64,000 nt of DNA from NCBI RefSeq assembly GCF_004295585.1, contig NZ_AP019400.1:2013501-2077500 (forward strand), in the 5' to 3' direction. Positions 8,735 to 17,776 of the stretch are shown here, in pieces (the stretch's first letter is position 1; each line of letters starts with the position of its first letter). Both the position numbers and the translations under genes were made by a program. The stretch is from Cohnella abietis. GTDB taxonomy: Bacteria; Bacillota; Bacilli; Paenibacillales; Paenibacillaceae. Under the pieces are notes generated by a model. The model saw nothing but the letters and a program-made list of their open reading frames with translations. It searched no databases and was not told the DNA's origin.

Positions 8735-9400
8735 TTAATAAGCCTCCATCCGAACATGCTCCGATACTATCAATGATGGCTCGGTCGCCTCACGAATTTC
8801 CTCTACCGTAAAGCCGGCAGCAACCTCTACAAGGAGCAAGCCCTCGTTCGTGACATCGATGACAGCGCGATCCGTGATGATGCGATTTACGACTCTTTTG
8901 CCGGTTAGTGGAAGGCTGCAGGTGCTTAATATTTTCGGCTGTCCAGCCTTGTTGACATGATCCATGATGACGACGATTCTCTTTGCCCCATGCACCAAAT
9001 CCATCGCGCCGCCCATCCCTTTGACCATCTTGCCTGGAATCGTCCAATTGGCCAAGTCTCCTGCTTCAGACACTTCCATGCCGCCTAGAATAGCGAGATC
9101 AATATGTCCACCCCGTATCATGGCAAAAGATTCTGCACTACTGAAATAGGTTGCCCCTGAAATCGCCGTCACCGTCTCTTTACCTGCATTTATAAGATCG
9201 GGATCGACTTGATCAGCTGTAGGGTAGGGGCCGATGCCAAGCAATCCGTTCTCTGATTGCAGCACAACCTGCTTATTGGGTGATATATAGTTAGCCACTA
9301 AGGTCGGAATACCAATACCAAGATTAACATAATATCCGTCCTGTAATTCCTTTTCCGCACGCCAAGCAATGCGCTCCCGAACCGTCATAGAATGACCCAT
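8735..9400 (-). CDS. scoB: 3-oxoacid CoA-transferase subunit B
   Basis: This 221-residue protein is the beta subunit of an acetoacetate (or related 3-oxoacid):CoA transferase. [12 protein letters not shown] and [10 protein letters not shown] carry the family signature, the latter with the catalytic glutamate that forms the glutamyl-CoA intermediate. The start at 9400 ([10 protein letters not shown]) has GGAGG eight bases upstream; longer reading is possible to 9421 but would overlap that site. It is the last gene of the minus-strand operon, 23 bases after scoA. Confidence 0.88.
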   Translation of the reverse strand: MGHSMTVRERIAWRAEKELQDGYYVNLGIGIPTLVANYISPNKQVVLQSENGLLGIGPYPTADQVDPDLINAGKETVTAISGATYFSSAESFAMIRGGHIDLAILGGMEVSEAGDLANWTIPGKMVKGMGGAMDLVHGAKRIVVIMDHVNKAGQPKILSTCSLPLTGKRVVNRIITDRAVIDVTNEGLLLVEVAAGFTVEEIREATEPSLIVSEHVRMEAY

Positions 9401-9423
9401 CGTCATCTCCTCCTTTCGCAAAT

Positions 9424-10113
9424 TTATTGTTTTGTAGTTAGTCGCTCTATTCGTTTCTCCTGCGCGCCCACGATGATTTTTTGTACATAAATGCCCGGGG
9501 TTTCGATAGATTCAGGATTTAAGCTACCGATCTCTACAAGCTCCTCGATTTCAGCAATTGTTACTTTTCCTGCACTCGCCATAATCGGATTGAAATTGCG
9601 GGCTGTTTTGTTATAAACGAGATTGCCCATTCGATCCCCACGAACTGCGCGAATTAAGCTGAAGTCAGCGGTTAATGCGTGTTCAAGAATATATTCCTTA
9701 TTGTTGAAAAAACGAGTCTCACGTCCATCAGCCAAAGGAGTCCCGACTCCCGCAGGCGTATAAAAAGCAGGTATGCCTGCACCTCCAGCTCGGATTCGTT
9801 CAGCAAGAGTTCCTTGCGGTACTAGCTCTGCCTCGATTTCTCCGCTCAGCACTTGGCGTTCGAACTCCTTATTCTCGCCAACATAGGAGGCTATGATTTT
9901 CTTGATTTGTTTGTTTCTAAGCAGGAGACCAAGTCCCCAATCGTCGACTCCGCAATTGTTGGATATAACGGTCAGGTTGCTGACTCCACTGTCAGCCAAC
10001 GCCTTAATTAACTGCTCCGGAATGCCAACGAGGCCGAAGCCGCCAACCATCAGCGTAGAACCATCCGGAATCGCTTGAACAGCTTCTGTGAATGAGTGCA
10101 ATATTTCCTTCAT
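9424..10113 (-). CDS. scoA: 3-oxoacid CoA-transferase subunit A
   Basis: This 229-residue alpha subunit pairs with the next gene product. [19 protein letters not shown] is the subunit A CoA-transferase glycine-rich signature, and [20 protein letters not shown] and [12 protein letters not shown] are typical. The start at 10113 (MKEILHSF) has GGAGG seven bases upstream. With thiolase and dehydrogenase genes ahead of it, the complex would activate acetoacetate to acetoacetyl-CoA for thiolysis to acetyl-CoA. Confidence 0.88.
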   Translation of the reverse strand: MKEILHSFTEAVQAIPDGSTLMVGGFGLVGIPEQLIKALADSGVSNLTVISNNCGVDDWGLGLLLRNKQIKKIIASYVGENKEFERQVLSGEIEAELVPQGTLAERIRAGGAGIPAFYTPAGVGTPLADGRETRFFNNKEYILEHALTADFSLIRAVRGDRMGNLVYNKTARNFNPIMASAGKVTIAEIEELVEIGSLNPESIETPGIYVQKIIVGAQEKRIERLTTKQ

Positions 10114-10145
10114 TTGAAAGCCTCCATCCCCATACATATGTAAAT

Positions 10146-11363
10146 TTACTTAACGTTCTCTACAATGGTTGCGATCCCCTGACCGCCGCCGATACATAAG
10201 GATGCCAGCCCTAGATGTGAGCCACTGCGCTGCATTTCATGAAGCAGTGTGACAAGAACTCTGGCACCGCTAGCCCCAATAGGGTGACCTAGCGCAATTG
10301 CACCACCGTTGACGTTAAATTTTCCAGGGTCAAAATCGAAATGCTTTCCATACGCTAGCGCCTGAGCGGCGAAGGCTTCATTTACTTCAAGCAAATCGAT
10401 ATGCTGCATCGTTAAACCAGCTTTCGCTAAAGCCCGCTCTGTTGCCGGAACCGGCCCGAGCCCCATCATCGACGGCTCCACGCCTGCAGAAGCATGGGAG
10501 CGAATGATTGCAAGCGGCTTAATGCCAAGCGCCAGCGCACGTCGCTCGGACATGATGACGAGAGCAGCAGCACCATCATTAATGCCAGAAGCGTTTCCAG
10601 CAGTTACAATGCCTTCCTTCTTAAATGCAGGCCGGAGTCTCGCAAGTGCTTCTAATGTCGTATCCGGGCGAGGGGCTTCATCCTTGCTAACTAAGAGGTG
10701 CTCACCTTTCTTCTGCGGAATACTTACAGACACGATCTCGTCATCGAATTTTCCCGCCTCAATCGCGGCTTTGGCTTTTTGCTGGCTATCCCAAGCAAAC
10801 TGGTCAAGCTGCTGACGTGTGAAGCTATAATGCTCAACTATATTTTCAGCGGTAATGCCCATATGATAGTCGTTTGTTGCACACCAGAGCCCATCCTGGA
10901 TCATCGTATCTACAACGGCTTGGTTTCCCATCCTGTAACCGGAACGGGCACCTGGAAGCAAATAAGGAGCAAGCGACATATTTTCCATGCCGCCGGCAAC
11001 GATAATTTCGCTATCTCCACTACGTATGGCGTTAAAAGCTAAATTAATCGCTTTCATCCCCGAGCCGCATACTTGATTAATAGTCATCGCGGGCGTGTCA
11101 ACGGACAACCCTGCGGTAAGTGCAGCCTGCCGTGCTGGATTTTGGCCAAGGCCGGCTTGCAGGACATTGCCCATGATGACTTCGTCTATTTGCCCGGCTT
11201 CAATGCCAGCGCGTCTAACCGCTTCAGCAATGACAACAGAGCCAAGACGAATAGCAGACACATCCTTGAAGATTCCGTTAAAGCTGCCAATAGGTGTCCG
11301 TACTGCACTGGCTATAACAATGTTGTTGTTCGTCGTTGCATGGGTCTCGACCATATCAATCAT
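10146..11363 (-). CDS. Acetyl-CoA C-acetyltransferase (thiolase)
   Basis: This roughly 400-residue thiolase interconverts acetoacetyl-CoA and two acetyl-CoA. The nucleophilic cysteine is in [14 protein letters not shown], the catalytic histidine in [10 protein letters not shown] and the second cysteine in CIGGGQGIA. The first ATG overlaps the upstream stop as ATGA, but GGAGG then lies only one base away. The ATG nine bases later (11354) has better spacing, so true initiation may be there. It is gene two of the operon. Confidence 0.92.
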   Translation of the reverse strand: MIDMVETHATTNNNIVIASAVRTPIGSFNGIFKDVSAIRLGSVVIAEAVRRAGIEAGQIDEVIMGNVLQAGLGQNPARQAALTAGLSVDTPAMTINQVCGSGMKAINLAFNAIRSGDSEIIVAGGMENMSLAPYLLPGARSGYRMGNQAVVDTMIQDGLWCATNDYHMGITAENIVEHYSFTRQQLDQFAWDSQQKAKAAIEAGKFDDEIVSVSIPQKKGEHLLVSKDEAPRPDTTLEALARLRPAFKKEGIVTAGNASGINDGAAALVIMSERRALALGIKPLAIIRSHASAGVEPSMMGLGPVPATERALAKAGLTMQHIDLLEVNEAFAAQALAYGKHFDFDPGKFNVNGGAIALGHPIGASGARVLVTLLHEMQRSGSHLGLASLCIGGGQGIATIVENVK

Positions 11364-12244
11364 TCCTCCTGAGTGCTCTTCCTTGTGAATGAAACCAATT
11401 GCTGCAAGCTTTCTGCCATTTGCTCTGATGCTTTGCTTGGGTCTGCATACTCGTAATAGCCTCCGCCGCTTTTGACACCAAGCTTGCCTTTGTGTACATT
11501 TTGCTTAATAGATTCAGGGGTCTCAGAGCCGTTAGACAGTTCTGGAAAGAGGTGACAGGTAACTTTAGCCCAGATGTCTAATCCGCCAAGATCAGCGATT
11601 TCGAATGGACCCTTGAGTGCCCAGCGTAAGCCTAGTCCTTCCGTCACAACGGTATCGATCTGGGCAGCATCGGCTACACCATTTTCTAACAAATAGCTTG
11701 CTTCTCTCATGAGGGCGGCTTGTAGGCGATTGGCTATAAAACCGGGAATATCTTTGTTTAATACAACAGGTGATTTACCGCATTGCTGCAATAAAGAGAA
11801 GACCTCATTTACAATGTGCGGAGCGGTTGAAGGTAACCCGACAATTTCAACAAGAGGCACAACATCTGCAGGATTGAAAAAATGAGTAATAATCATTCGA
11901 TCAGCAATGGTTAAGTCAGCGACTAGCTCCTTTAGAGAAAAAGTTGAAGTGTTGGAGGCGACGATAGCTGAAGGTGGGAGATAGGCTTCCAATTTTCGAT
12001 AAACCTCTAACTTAATATCCAATTGCTCGGGAACGGCCTCTACAACTAGATCTGCGCTCGTAACCGCTTTCTCTAATTCGCTAGAGATAACGATGGATAG
12101 CTCTTCGGCTGCATGAAGCGACGACTCCGGAAGCGCCTGGATATTCGGATCGAACAAAGACACTTGAAAGCCGTGCTTGGCAAATAGGCGAGCGATTCCC
12201 ATCCCCATAGTACCGGCTCCCAGAACGGTTATATTAGTAATCAT
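11360..12244 (-). CDS. 3-hydroxyacyl-CoA dehydrogenase
   Basis: This 294-residue NAD-dependent dehydrogenase is of the FadB2/Hbd type and interconverts 3-hydroxybutyryl-CoA and acetoacetyl-CoA. The N-terminal Rossmann motif is [25 protein letters not shown] contains the catalytic histidine, and [20 protein letters not shown] belongs to the dimerisation domain. The start is behind AAGGAGG. It leads the operon (dehydrogenase, thiolase, scoA, scoB), which together would degrade 3-hydroxybutyrate- or acetoacetate-derived carbon to acetyl-CoA. Confidence 0.9.
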   Translation of the reverse strand: MITNITVLGAGTMGMGIARLFAKHGFQVSLFDPNIQALPESSLHAAEELSIVISSELEKAVTSADLVVEAVPEQLDIKLEVYRKLEAYLPPSAIVASNTSTFSLKELVADLTIADRMIITHFFNPADVVPLVEIVGLPSTAPHIVNEVFSLLQQCGKSPVVLNKDIPGFIANRLQAALMREASYLLENGVADAAQIDTVVTEGLGLRWALKGPFEIADLGGLDIWAKVTCHLFPELSNGSETPESIKQNVHKGKLGVKSGGGYYEYADPSKASEQMAESLQQLVSFTRKSTQEE

Positions 12245-12310
12245 GCGAAGCCTCCTTATTTGAATCTATAATCTCATTTTACTTGCGCTATACTTATGAG
12301 TAAAATACAT

Positions 12311-12321
12311 ATATTGAATAT
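12311..12321. promoter_or_regulatory. Candidate LysR operator between divergent genes
   Basis: ATATTGAATAT is a perfect dyad around one base in the AT-rich 119-base gap between the dehydrogenase and the LysR gene. It fits the T-N11-A architecture when flanks are included and could serve both promoters. Confidence 0.35.
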
Positions 12322-12363
12322 CATTTATTCCATACATCTATATATAATGGGGGCGAAAATACG

Positions 12364-13272
12364 ATGGATATGCGTCAATTAGGCTACTTTCTAGAGGTCG
12401 CGCAGCATGCAAGCTTTTCGAAGGCTAGCCAAGCTATTCATCTCTCACAGCCAACGCTTAGTAAAATGATCAAGAACTTAGAGGTAGAGCTTGGTGTTGT
12501 CTTATTTGATCGTTCTACACGTCGAGTAGAGTTAACGGAGGCAGGTAAAGTTGTTCAAGCTCATGCCCAAACGATTATTAATGCCTCACAGCAGCTTCTT
12601 GTTGCAGTAGAGGATTTGACGGAGAAGCGTAAGGGACAATTTACGCTGGGGCTGCCTCCCGTAATTGGAGCAAGCTTTTTCCCAAAGGTCATTGCGGATT
12701 TCCATCAGCTGCATCCGGACATTGCGATTAAGATTGTAGAGGAAGGCGGCAAAAGAATTGAACAGCTGCTCCTCGAGGGTAAAATCAATCTGGGGGTTGT
12801 TGTGCTGCCCGTTGATGAGCGACTATTTGAAGTTGTTCCTATTGTGGAGAGACATCTTAAGCTCGTCTTGCCGCTTACGCATGCGCTAGCCCATAGAGAG
12901 GAAGTGCATCTCGCAGACTTGAAAAATGAGCTATTTATCCTCTTCCGCCAGGAATTTAATTTGCATGATCGTGTGAAGGAAGCCTGTATTCGTGAGGGCT
13001 TTGAGCCTCAGGTTGCTTATGAGAGCACACAATGGGATTTCATCTATGAATTGATCTGCGCTAATCAAGGAATCTCTTTGCTTCCAGAAACGATATGCGC
13101 GAAGCTTGATCCGGGTAAGGTAAGTGTTATTCCACTTGTTAAACCGAGCATCCACTGGGATTTGGCGATTATCTGGAATAAGAGTGGCTATGTATCTCAT
13201 GCAGCTCAAGGCTGGATCGAGTTTGCTCAGAAGGTATTGTTCACGAGCAGCACCAATGAGGATTCCGCTTAA
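12364..13272 (+). CDS. LysR-family transcriptional regulator
   Basis: This 302-residue regulator has the N-terminal winged helix-turn-helix (SFSKASQAIHLSQPTLSKMI then LEVELGVVLFDR) and a periplasmic-binding-like effector domain from about residue 90 (TLGLPPVIGASFFPKVIADF). It is transcribed away from the acetoacetate operon, the usual arrangement for a LysR regulator of the divergent operon, so acetoacetate or an acyl-CoA intermediate is a sensible effector. GGGGGCG precedes ATG 12364. Confidence 0.88.
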   Translation: MDMRQLGYFLEVAQHASFSKASQAIHLSQPTLSKMIKNLEVELGVVLFDRSTRRVELTEAGKVVQAHAQTIINASQQLLVAVEDLTEKRKGQFTLGLPPVIGASFFPKVIADFHQLHPDIAIKIVEEGGKRIEQLLLEGKINLGVVVLPVDERLFEVVPIVERHLKLVLPLTHALAHREEVHLADLKNELFILFRQEFNLHDRVKEACIREGFEPQVAYESTQWDFIYELICANQGISLLPETICAKLDPGKVSVIPLVKPSIHWDLAIIWNKSGYVSHAAQGWIEFAQKVLFTSSTNEDSA

Positions 13273-13309
13273 GTATGCCATTTTGTTACATAAGAAAGGA
13301 TGCTTTACG

Positions 13310-13990
13310 ATGCCGAAGGTATTAGTAGTAGATGACGATAGATATATCCGTGAGCTGATCCGTCTTTATTTGGAAGATGAAGGCTTTGAGGTTGTGGAGA
13401 AGTCCAACGGAGCAGAAGCACTTGAATATGCGGAAAATGATACGGTTGATCTCTTTGTCTTAGATATTATGATGCCTAAGTTGGATGGCTGGGAGCTATG
13501 TCTCAAGCTCAGGAATATTGGCGATGCTCCTATCTTAATGATTACAGCGAAGGGGGAAGCTGCCGACCGCATTAAGGGATTCCAGCTGGGCACGGATGAT
13601 TATTTGGTAAAGCCCTTTGACCCTATGGAGCTCGTGCTTCGAGTGAAGGCACTATTGAAACGATACGGAGTTTCGACTTCTCAAACGATAAAGCTCGGAA
13701 GTATTTCCTTAGATCGAAAGAGCTATCAAGTCATCCATAATAACAACCAGTTAATTACACTACCTATGAAGGAGTTTGAATTGCTCTATAAGCTAGGCAG
13801 CTATCCTGGTCAGCTTTTTACTAGGGTTACTCTTATCGAGGATATATGGGGAATGGACTACGAAGGGGATGAACGCACGGTTGATGTTCATATTAAGCGG
13901 CTTCGAGAACGTTTCGAAGCTTTGGAAGCTGAATTTAAGATCGTAACAATCCGAGGGCTCGGCTACCGGTTGGAGGTGGGTTCCAATTAA
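13310..13990 (+). CDS. OmpR/PhoB-family response regulator
   Basis: This 226-residue regulator has an N-terminal receiver domain with acidic pocket VDDDR, phospho-acceptor Asp in DLFVLDIMMPKLDG and the conserved lysine in LVKPFD. A C-terminal winged helix follows (MKEFELLYKLGSYPGQ, then EGDERTVDVHIKRLRERF). ATG 13310 follows GAAAGGA at usual spacing. It lies 37 bases after the LysR gene and overlaps its kinase. Target genes are not evident from the sequence. Confidence 0.9.
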   Translation: MPKVLVVDDDRYIRELIRLYLEDEGFEVVEKSNGAEALEYAENDTVDLFVLDIMMPKLDGWELCLKLRNIGDAPILMITAKGEAADRIKGFQLGTDDYLVKPFDPMELVLRVKALLKRYGVSTSQTIKLGSISLDRKSYQVIHNNNQLITLPMKEFELLYKLGSYPGQLFTRVTLIEDIWGMDYEGDERTVDVHIKRLRERFEALEAEFKIVTIRGLGYRLEVGSN

Positions 13991-15344
13991 ATCATTATAT
14001 ACACGCGTCATTTTGATTTTCGTGGGTACCGTCATTGCCAGTCTCATTCTTGCTTTCGTTATTGCTTCCTTGCTTTACCGCAGCCAAATTCAACAAATGA
14101 TCAGCGATAACCTAGTTACTAATGGCAAAAAACTTATTCAAACCTACCAGTCTATATCCACAACGCAATTGGAGCCTTTCATGAATGGTATATCTGGGCT
14201 TTCTAATAGTCGAATCCAGATCTACAACCAAGCTGGAGAACAGATTCTTAAGGAGCAGCACGAACCATTAATCATTGATCCTCTCATTGTGAAACGGGTA
14301 ATTGCGGGTAGTGTAATTAGAGACTTGAAAAATCGTAAAGATGGTCAAACGATCGTTGGGCTCCCTTTTCAAGATCAGAATGGAAATTACGCTTTGTTCC
14401 TCATGGTGGAGGCAAGCGGTCTTGAGAAAATGTTCCAGAACACCGTTAGAACCATTCTTTTTATTATTCTGTTGATCGGCAGCGTGTTAATTTTCTTTGC
14501 AGCAGGGTACATCGTGAAGCCTATTCGAAGGTTAACAAAAGCAACAAGGCGGATGGCTAAAGGAAATTTCAATGTGGGATTGAGAACCAAGCGGAAGGAT
14601 GAAATCGGCCAACTAACCACAAGCTTTAATGAAATGGCCATAGAGCTCTCCAAGCTGGATAGAATGAGACAAGAATTCGTTACGAATGTTTCGCATGAAA
14701 TACAAACTCCCCTAACGTCTATTTCGGGCTTTACGAAGGCGTTGAAGCACAAAAACATGAGCGAGGAGAGCCGCATTCATTACTTGAGCATCATTGAGGA
14801 GGAAAGCGAGCGGCTGTCACGATTAGGTCAGAATTTGCTGCATTTGTCGCAGCTTCAACTAGAAGATCTTCCTTTAAAGCTTAGCACTTTCCGATTGGAC
14901 GAGCAGCTGCGGAAGATTGTCATTGCCCTAGAGCCTCAATGGTCAGCTAAACAATTAGTAATCGAATTGGAGCTTCTTGAAGTAATCGTTCAAGCGGATG
15001 GAGACCAGCTCGGTCAAGTGTGGATTAATTTGCTTAGCAATAGTATCAAGTTCACGCCTCAGCAAGGCACAATTCGCATTGGTACAGCAATAAGTTCTCA
15101 TGATGCGGTTGTTACCATTTCTGATAGTGGAATTGGCATTCCAGTAGAGGAGCGAGTGGATATTTTCAAACCGTTTCACATGGTGGACAGAGCGAGAGAT
15201 GGTTCTCAGAAAGGGAACGGACTCGGATTATCCATTACCAAGCAAATTATAGACCTTCACAATGGAGATATTCAGGTAACTGGAAACCCGGGAGAAGGTA
15301 CTACCTTTATCGTGCGTATCCCTCAGAGCTTTAAGAATCAATAG
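13986..15344 (+). CDS. Sensor histidine kinase, probable ATT start
   Basis: This membrane kinase has two transmembrane segments (near the N-terminus and around LFIILLIGSVLIFFAAGYIV), an extracytoplasmic sensor between them, HAMP, HisKA with VSHEIQTPLTSISG, and HATPase with NLLSNSIKF, DSGIGIP and GNGLGLSI. The first conventional start, TTG 14013, has no Shine-Dalgarno and would cut into the first membrane helix. GGAGG at 13972-13976 is nine bases before ATT 13986, which overlaps the regulator's TAA and restores an N-terminus of KSLYTRVIL type. That gives 452 residues. Confidence 0.85.
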   Translation: MKSLYTRVILIFVGTVIASLILAFVIASLLYRSQIQQMISDNLVTNGKKLIQTYQSISTTQLEPFMNGISGLSNSRIQIYNQAGEQILKEQHEPLIIDPLIVKRVIAGSVIRDLKNRKDGQTIVGLPFQDQNGNYALFLMVEASGLEKMFQNTVRTILFIILLIGSVLIFFAAGYIVKPIRRLTKATRRMAKGNFNVGLRTKRKDEIGQLTTSFNEMAIELSKLDRMRQEFVTNVSHEIQTPLTSISGFTKALKHKNMSEESRIHYLSIIEEESERLSRLGQNLLHLSQLQLEDLPLKLSTFRLDEQLRKIVIALEPQWSAKQLVIELELLEVIVQADGDQLGQVWINLLSNSIKFTPQQGTIRIGTAISSHDAVVTISDSGIGIPVEERVDIFKPFHMVDRARDGSQKGNGLGLSITKQIIDLHNGDIQVTGNPGEGTTFIVRIPQSFKNQ

Positions 15345-15349
15345 CTACA

Positions 15350-15387
15350 AAAGAGGCTGACCCTATGGGTCAGCCTCTTTGCTTTTT
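15350..15387. terminator. Bidirectional terminator between kinase and SDR
   Basis: A perfect 14-bp stem (AAAGAGGCTGACCC with its complement) around a three-base loop is followed by GCTTTTT on the plus strand and TTTTGT on the minus strand. Confidence 0.9.
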
Positions 15388-16144
15388 ACTTGGCCGTTAG
15401 GCCGCCATCGACGATAAGTCCCGTGCCTGTAATCGCACTGGATTCGTCTGAAGCCAGAAATACAGCGGAGTTGGCGATTTCGATCGGTTTGATCGTTCTG
15501 CCGATCGGATGGATATCATCGATCATCTTAAGGACCTCATCTCTGCCGCCATACAAATCGCAGTGCGCGTCGTTGAAGGTCGTGTCCACCCATCCTGGGC
15601 AAATACAGTTCACGCGTATGTTATCTTTGGCGAAATCAAGAGCCATCTGCTTGGTTAGCATCAGTATCGCACCTTTGGAGGCGACATAGGCAGACAGACG
15701 AGGTTCGGCGACATAGCTATTGCCGGAGCCCATATTAATGATGTTTCCCCCACCATTTTGCTGCATCAGTGGAATGGTGGCCCGGGACAGCAGGAATTGC
15801 GATTTGACATTAACGGCAAAGGTCTTATCCCATATTTCTTCAGACACTTCCAGAATGGAGCCCGGGATGTTAATTGCCGCATTGTTCACTAGCAGGTCGA
15901 TACGTCCATATTGTGTTACGGTAAAGGCAACCAGCGCCTCTACCGATTCGTTGCTTGCGACATCTGTGCGGAAAAAAGCCACATCATATCCAGTATTGTT
16001 GAGTATTTCGGCGGACTCAGTCCCAGCTTCAAGAATATCGGCAAGCACGACCTTGGCTCCCTCTTCAGCAAACCGTCTTGCAATTTCAAAACCAATTCCA
16101 CGCGCCGAGCCTGTCACGATAGCCACTTTATTGTTTAATCTCAT
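15386..16144 (-). CDS. SDR-family NAD(P) oxidoreductase
   Basis: This 252-residue classical short-chain dehydrogenase has cofactor motif TGSARGIG, NNAAINIPG, an active-site serine in NMGSGNSYV and YVASKGA with the catalytic Tyr-x3-Lys. The C-terminal GTGLIVDGGLTAK is usual for FabG-like members. AAAGGAGG precedes the start. It follows the APC permease by 19 bases on the same strand, suggesting it oxidises or reduces the imported compound or a derivative. The substrate is unknown. Confidence 0.87.
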   Translation of the reverse strand: MRLNNKVAIVTGSARGIGFEIARRFAEEGAKVVLADILEAGTESAEILNNTGYDVAFFRTDVASNESVEALVAFTVTQYGRIDLLVNNAAINIPGSILEVSEEIWDKTFAVNVKSQFLLSRATIPLMQQNGGGNIINMGSGNSYVAEPRLSAYVASKGAILMLTKQMALDFAKDNIRVNCICPGWVDTTFNDAHCDLYGGRDEVLKMIDDIHPIGRTIKPIEIANSAVFLASDESSAITGTGLIVDGGLTAK

Positions 16145-16163
16145 CTGAGATGTCCTCCTTTAA

Positions 16164-17537
16164 TTAGATACCTTTAAGTGCGGGAGGTACTTCCTTGAAG
16201 CCCTTTGATTTAAATAAAATAATGATAAAGCCGATAAACAGCCAGCTGAACCCGATACCATATGTCAATGCATCAAAGCCTGTCCAGATGAACCCGATTA
16301 CGGAAAAACCGATAAGCGGGAATACAAGATAGCCGAAAATATGCTTCACACTGCTGCGGTTCTTCTTTCTAAAGAAGAAATAGGTAACGACCGAAAGATT
16401 AAGCAGCATATAAGTGGACATTGCGCCAAAGTTGACGAGTCGGGTCAATGTATCAAGCGAGATGAAAAGACCGACAAAGACCGATAATACCCCTACGAAA
16501 AGTGAAGCGTTAGCAGGGGTTTTATACTTGGGATGTATTTTGCCTAAGAAGCTTGAAAATGGAATGACCTTGTCACGGCCCATGGAGAACAGAACGCGGG
16601 AAATCGCCGATTGTACCGTCAGCGCATTGGCAACTCCAACAAAGATAACACCGGCTATAATAAAGGTATAGTAAAGAACGTCACCGCCTACCTCACGAAT
16701 AATGTCAAAGTACCCCATATCAGCATCCAGATTCGTATAATCCGGATGAGCAAGTGAAGCCATATAGCCTTGTCCCATAAAGAGCAGTCCGATCAAAACA
16801 AGACTTGCTACTACGGATTTGCCTACGGTTCGGGTCGGGTCCTTCGTCTCCTCGGACAAGGTGCTAATCGCATCAAAGCCGATAAAACCGAGCATGGCAA
16901 TGGAAGCGGCGTTCGCAATGAACTTGAAATCGATTATGTCCGACTGCCAGAACGGAGTCAAAGAGAAGCCTCCGGCACCATGACCATCGATAAACACAAA
17001 TTTAATGGCACAAATCAAGAAAATCAGAATCAAGGTTAATTGGCCGAATAAGAAAAATTGATTTACCCGTTTGCCAATCTCAATGCCTCTCACATTGACA
17101 AAGGTCATCACGGCAACGAACAGCACAATGAGAAGCCATGAAGGAAAGTCTGGAACGACAACAGACAACCATAAGGTAGAGAAGGAAACGAGCAGACCAG
17201 GCACGATAACGTAGTCCATTACGATTAACCAGCCTGTCAGAAAGCCGATGTGTGGATTCATCCCCCGCTGAACAAAAGAGTAGGCAGACCCTGCGATGGG
17301 GAACGCCTGGCTCATTTTACTATAGCTTAAAGCAGTGAAGAACATGGCGATCATACCGATCAAGTAAACTAGCGGGGCCATACCGAAGCTCTCAATCGAA
17401 GCGCTTGCATAAACCTGGGTCGGCGCGATTGGCAGCATAGTAATTAATCCGAAGATAACCAGGTCTTTCGTAGTCAGGGTTCTGTTTAATTCCTGGGAGT
17501 ACCCTGTCGATGGTGAGGCGGTGCCGTTCTGTTGCAA
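16164..17537 (-). CDS. APC-superfamily amino-acid permease
   Basis: This 457-residue carrier has about twelve membrane helices and starts its first helix in the family style (TTKDLVIFGLITMLPIAPTQ); GSAYSFVQRG and GFDAISTLSEETKDPTRTVG are APC hallmarks. I choose TTG at 17537 because GAGAGG lies eight bases upstream and the longer reading to 17630 adds an unrelated hydrophilic stretch without a ribosome-binding site. It forms a two-gene operon with the SDR and is divergent from the RND pump. Confidence 0.85.
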   Translation of the reverse strand: MQQNGTASPSTGYSQELNRTLTTKDLVIFGLITMLPIAPTQVYASASIESFGMAPLVYLIGMIAMFFTALSYSKMSQAFPIAGSAYSFVQRGMNPHIGFLTGWLIVMDYVIVPGLLVSFSTLWLSVVVPDFPSWLLIVLFVAVMTFVNVRGIEIGKRVNQFFLFGQLTLILIFLICAIKFVFIDGHGAGGFSLTPFWQSDIIDFKFIANAASIAMLGFIGFDAISTLSEETKDPTRTVGKSVVASLVLIGLLFMGQGYMASLAHPDYTNLDADMGYFDIIREVGGDVLYYTFIIAGVIFVGVANALTVQSAISRVLFSMGRDKVIPFSSFLGKIHPKYKTPANASLFVGVLSVFVGLFISLDTLTRLVNFGAMSTYMLLNLSVVTYFFFRKKNRSSVKHIFGYLVFPLIGFSVIGFIWTGFDALTYGIGFSWLFIGFIIILFKSKGFKEVPPALKGI

Positions 17538-17776
17538 ACAATGTTCCTCTCTTCCTTCTATGAATTTTTTGGGATGCACAGGACCGCTTATGTAATTGGT
17601 TTTATATCCCATATTAATACATAGTAGCACTTACTGTGAATTCATCAAGCGAATTCGATAAAAAAAGACAAAATATGATATTTGAAAACGATCAGCTCGA
17701 TTGTAATGTTCAGTTCATATAGAGTACATATTCACTATCTATAATAAACGGAGATAGAGAGAGGAGAGAAATAGAT

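Noticed and set aside
8599..8811. Small plus-strand gene at the end of the 52-bp array
   Set aside because: It starts within a repeat unit, has no ribosome-binding site and ends antisense to scoB.
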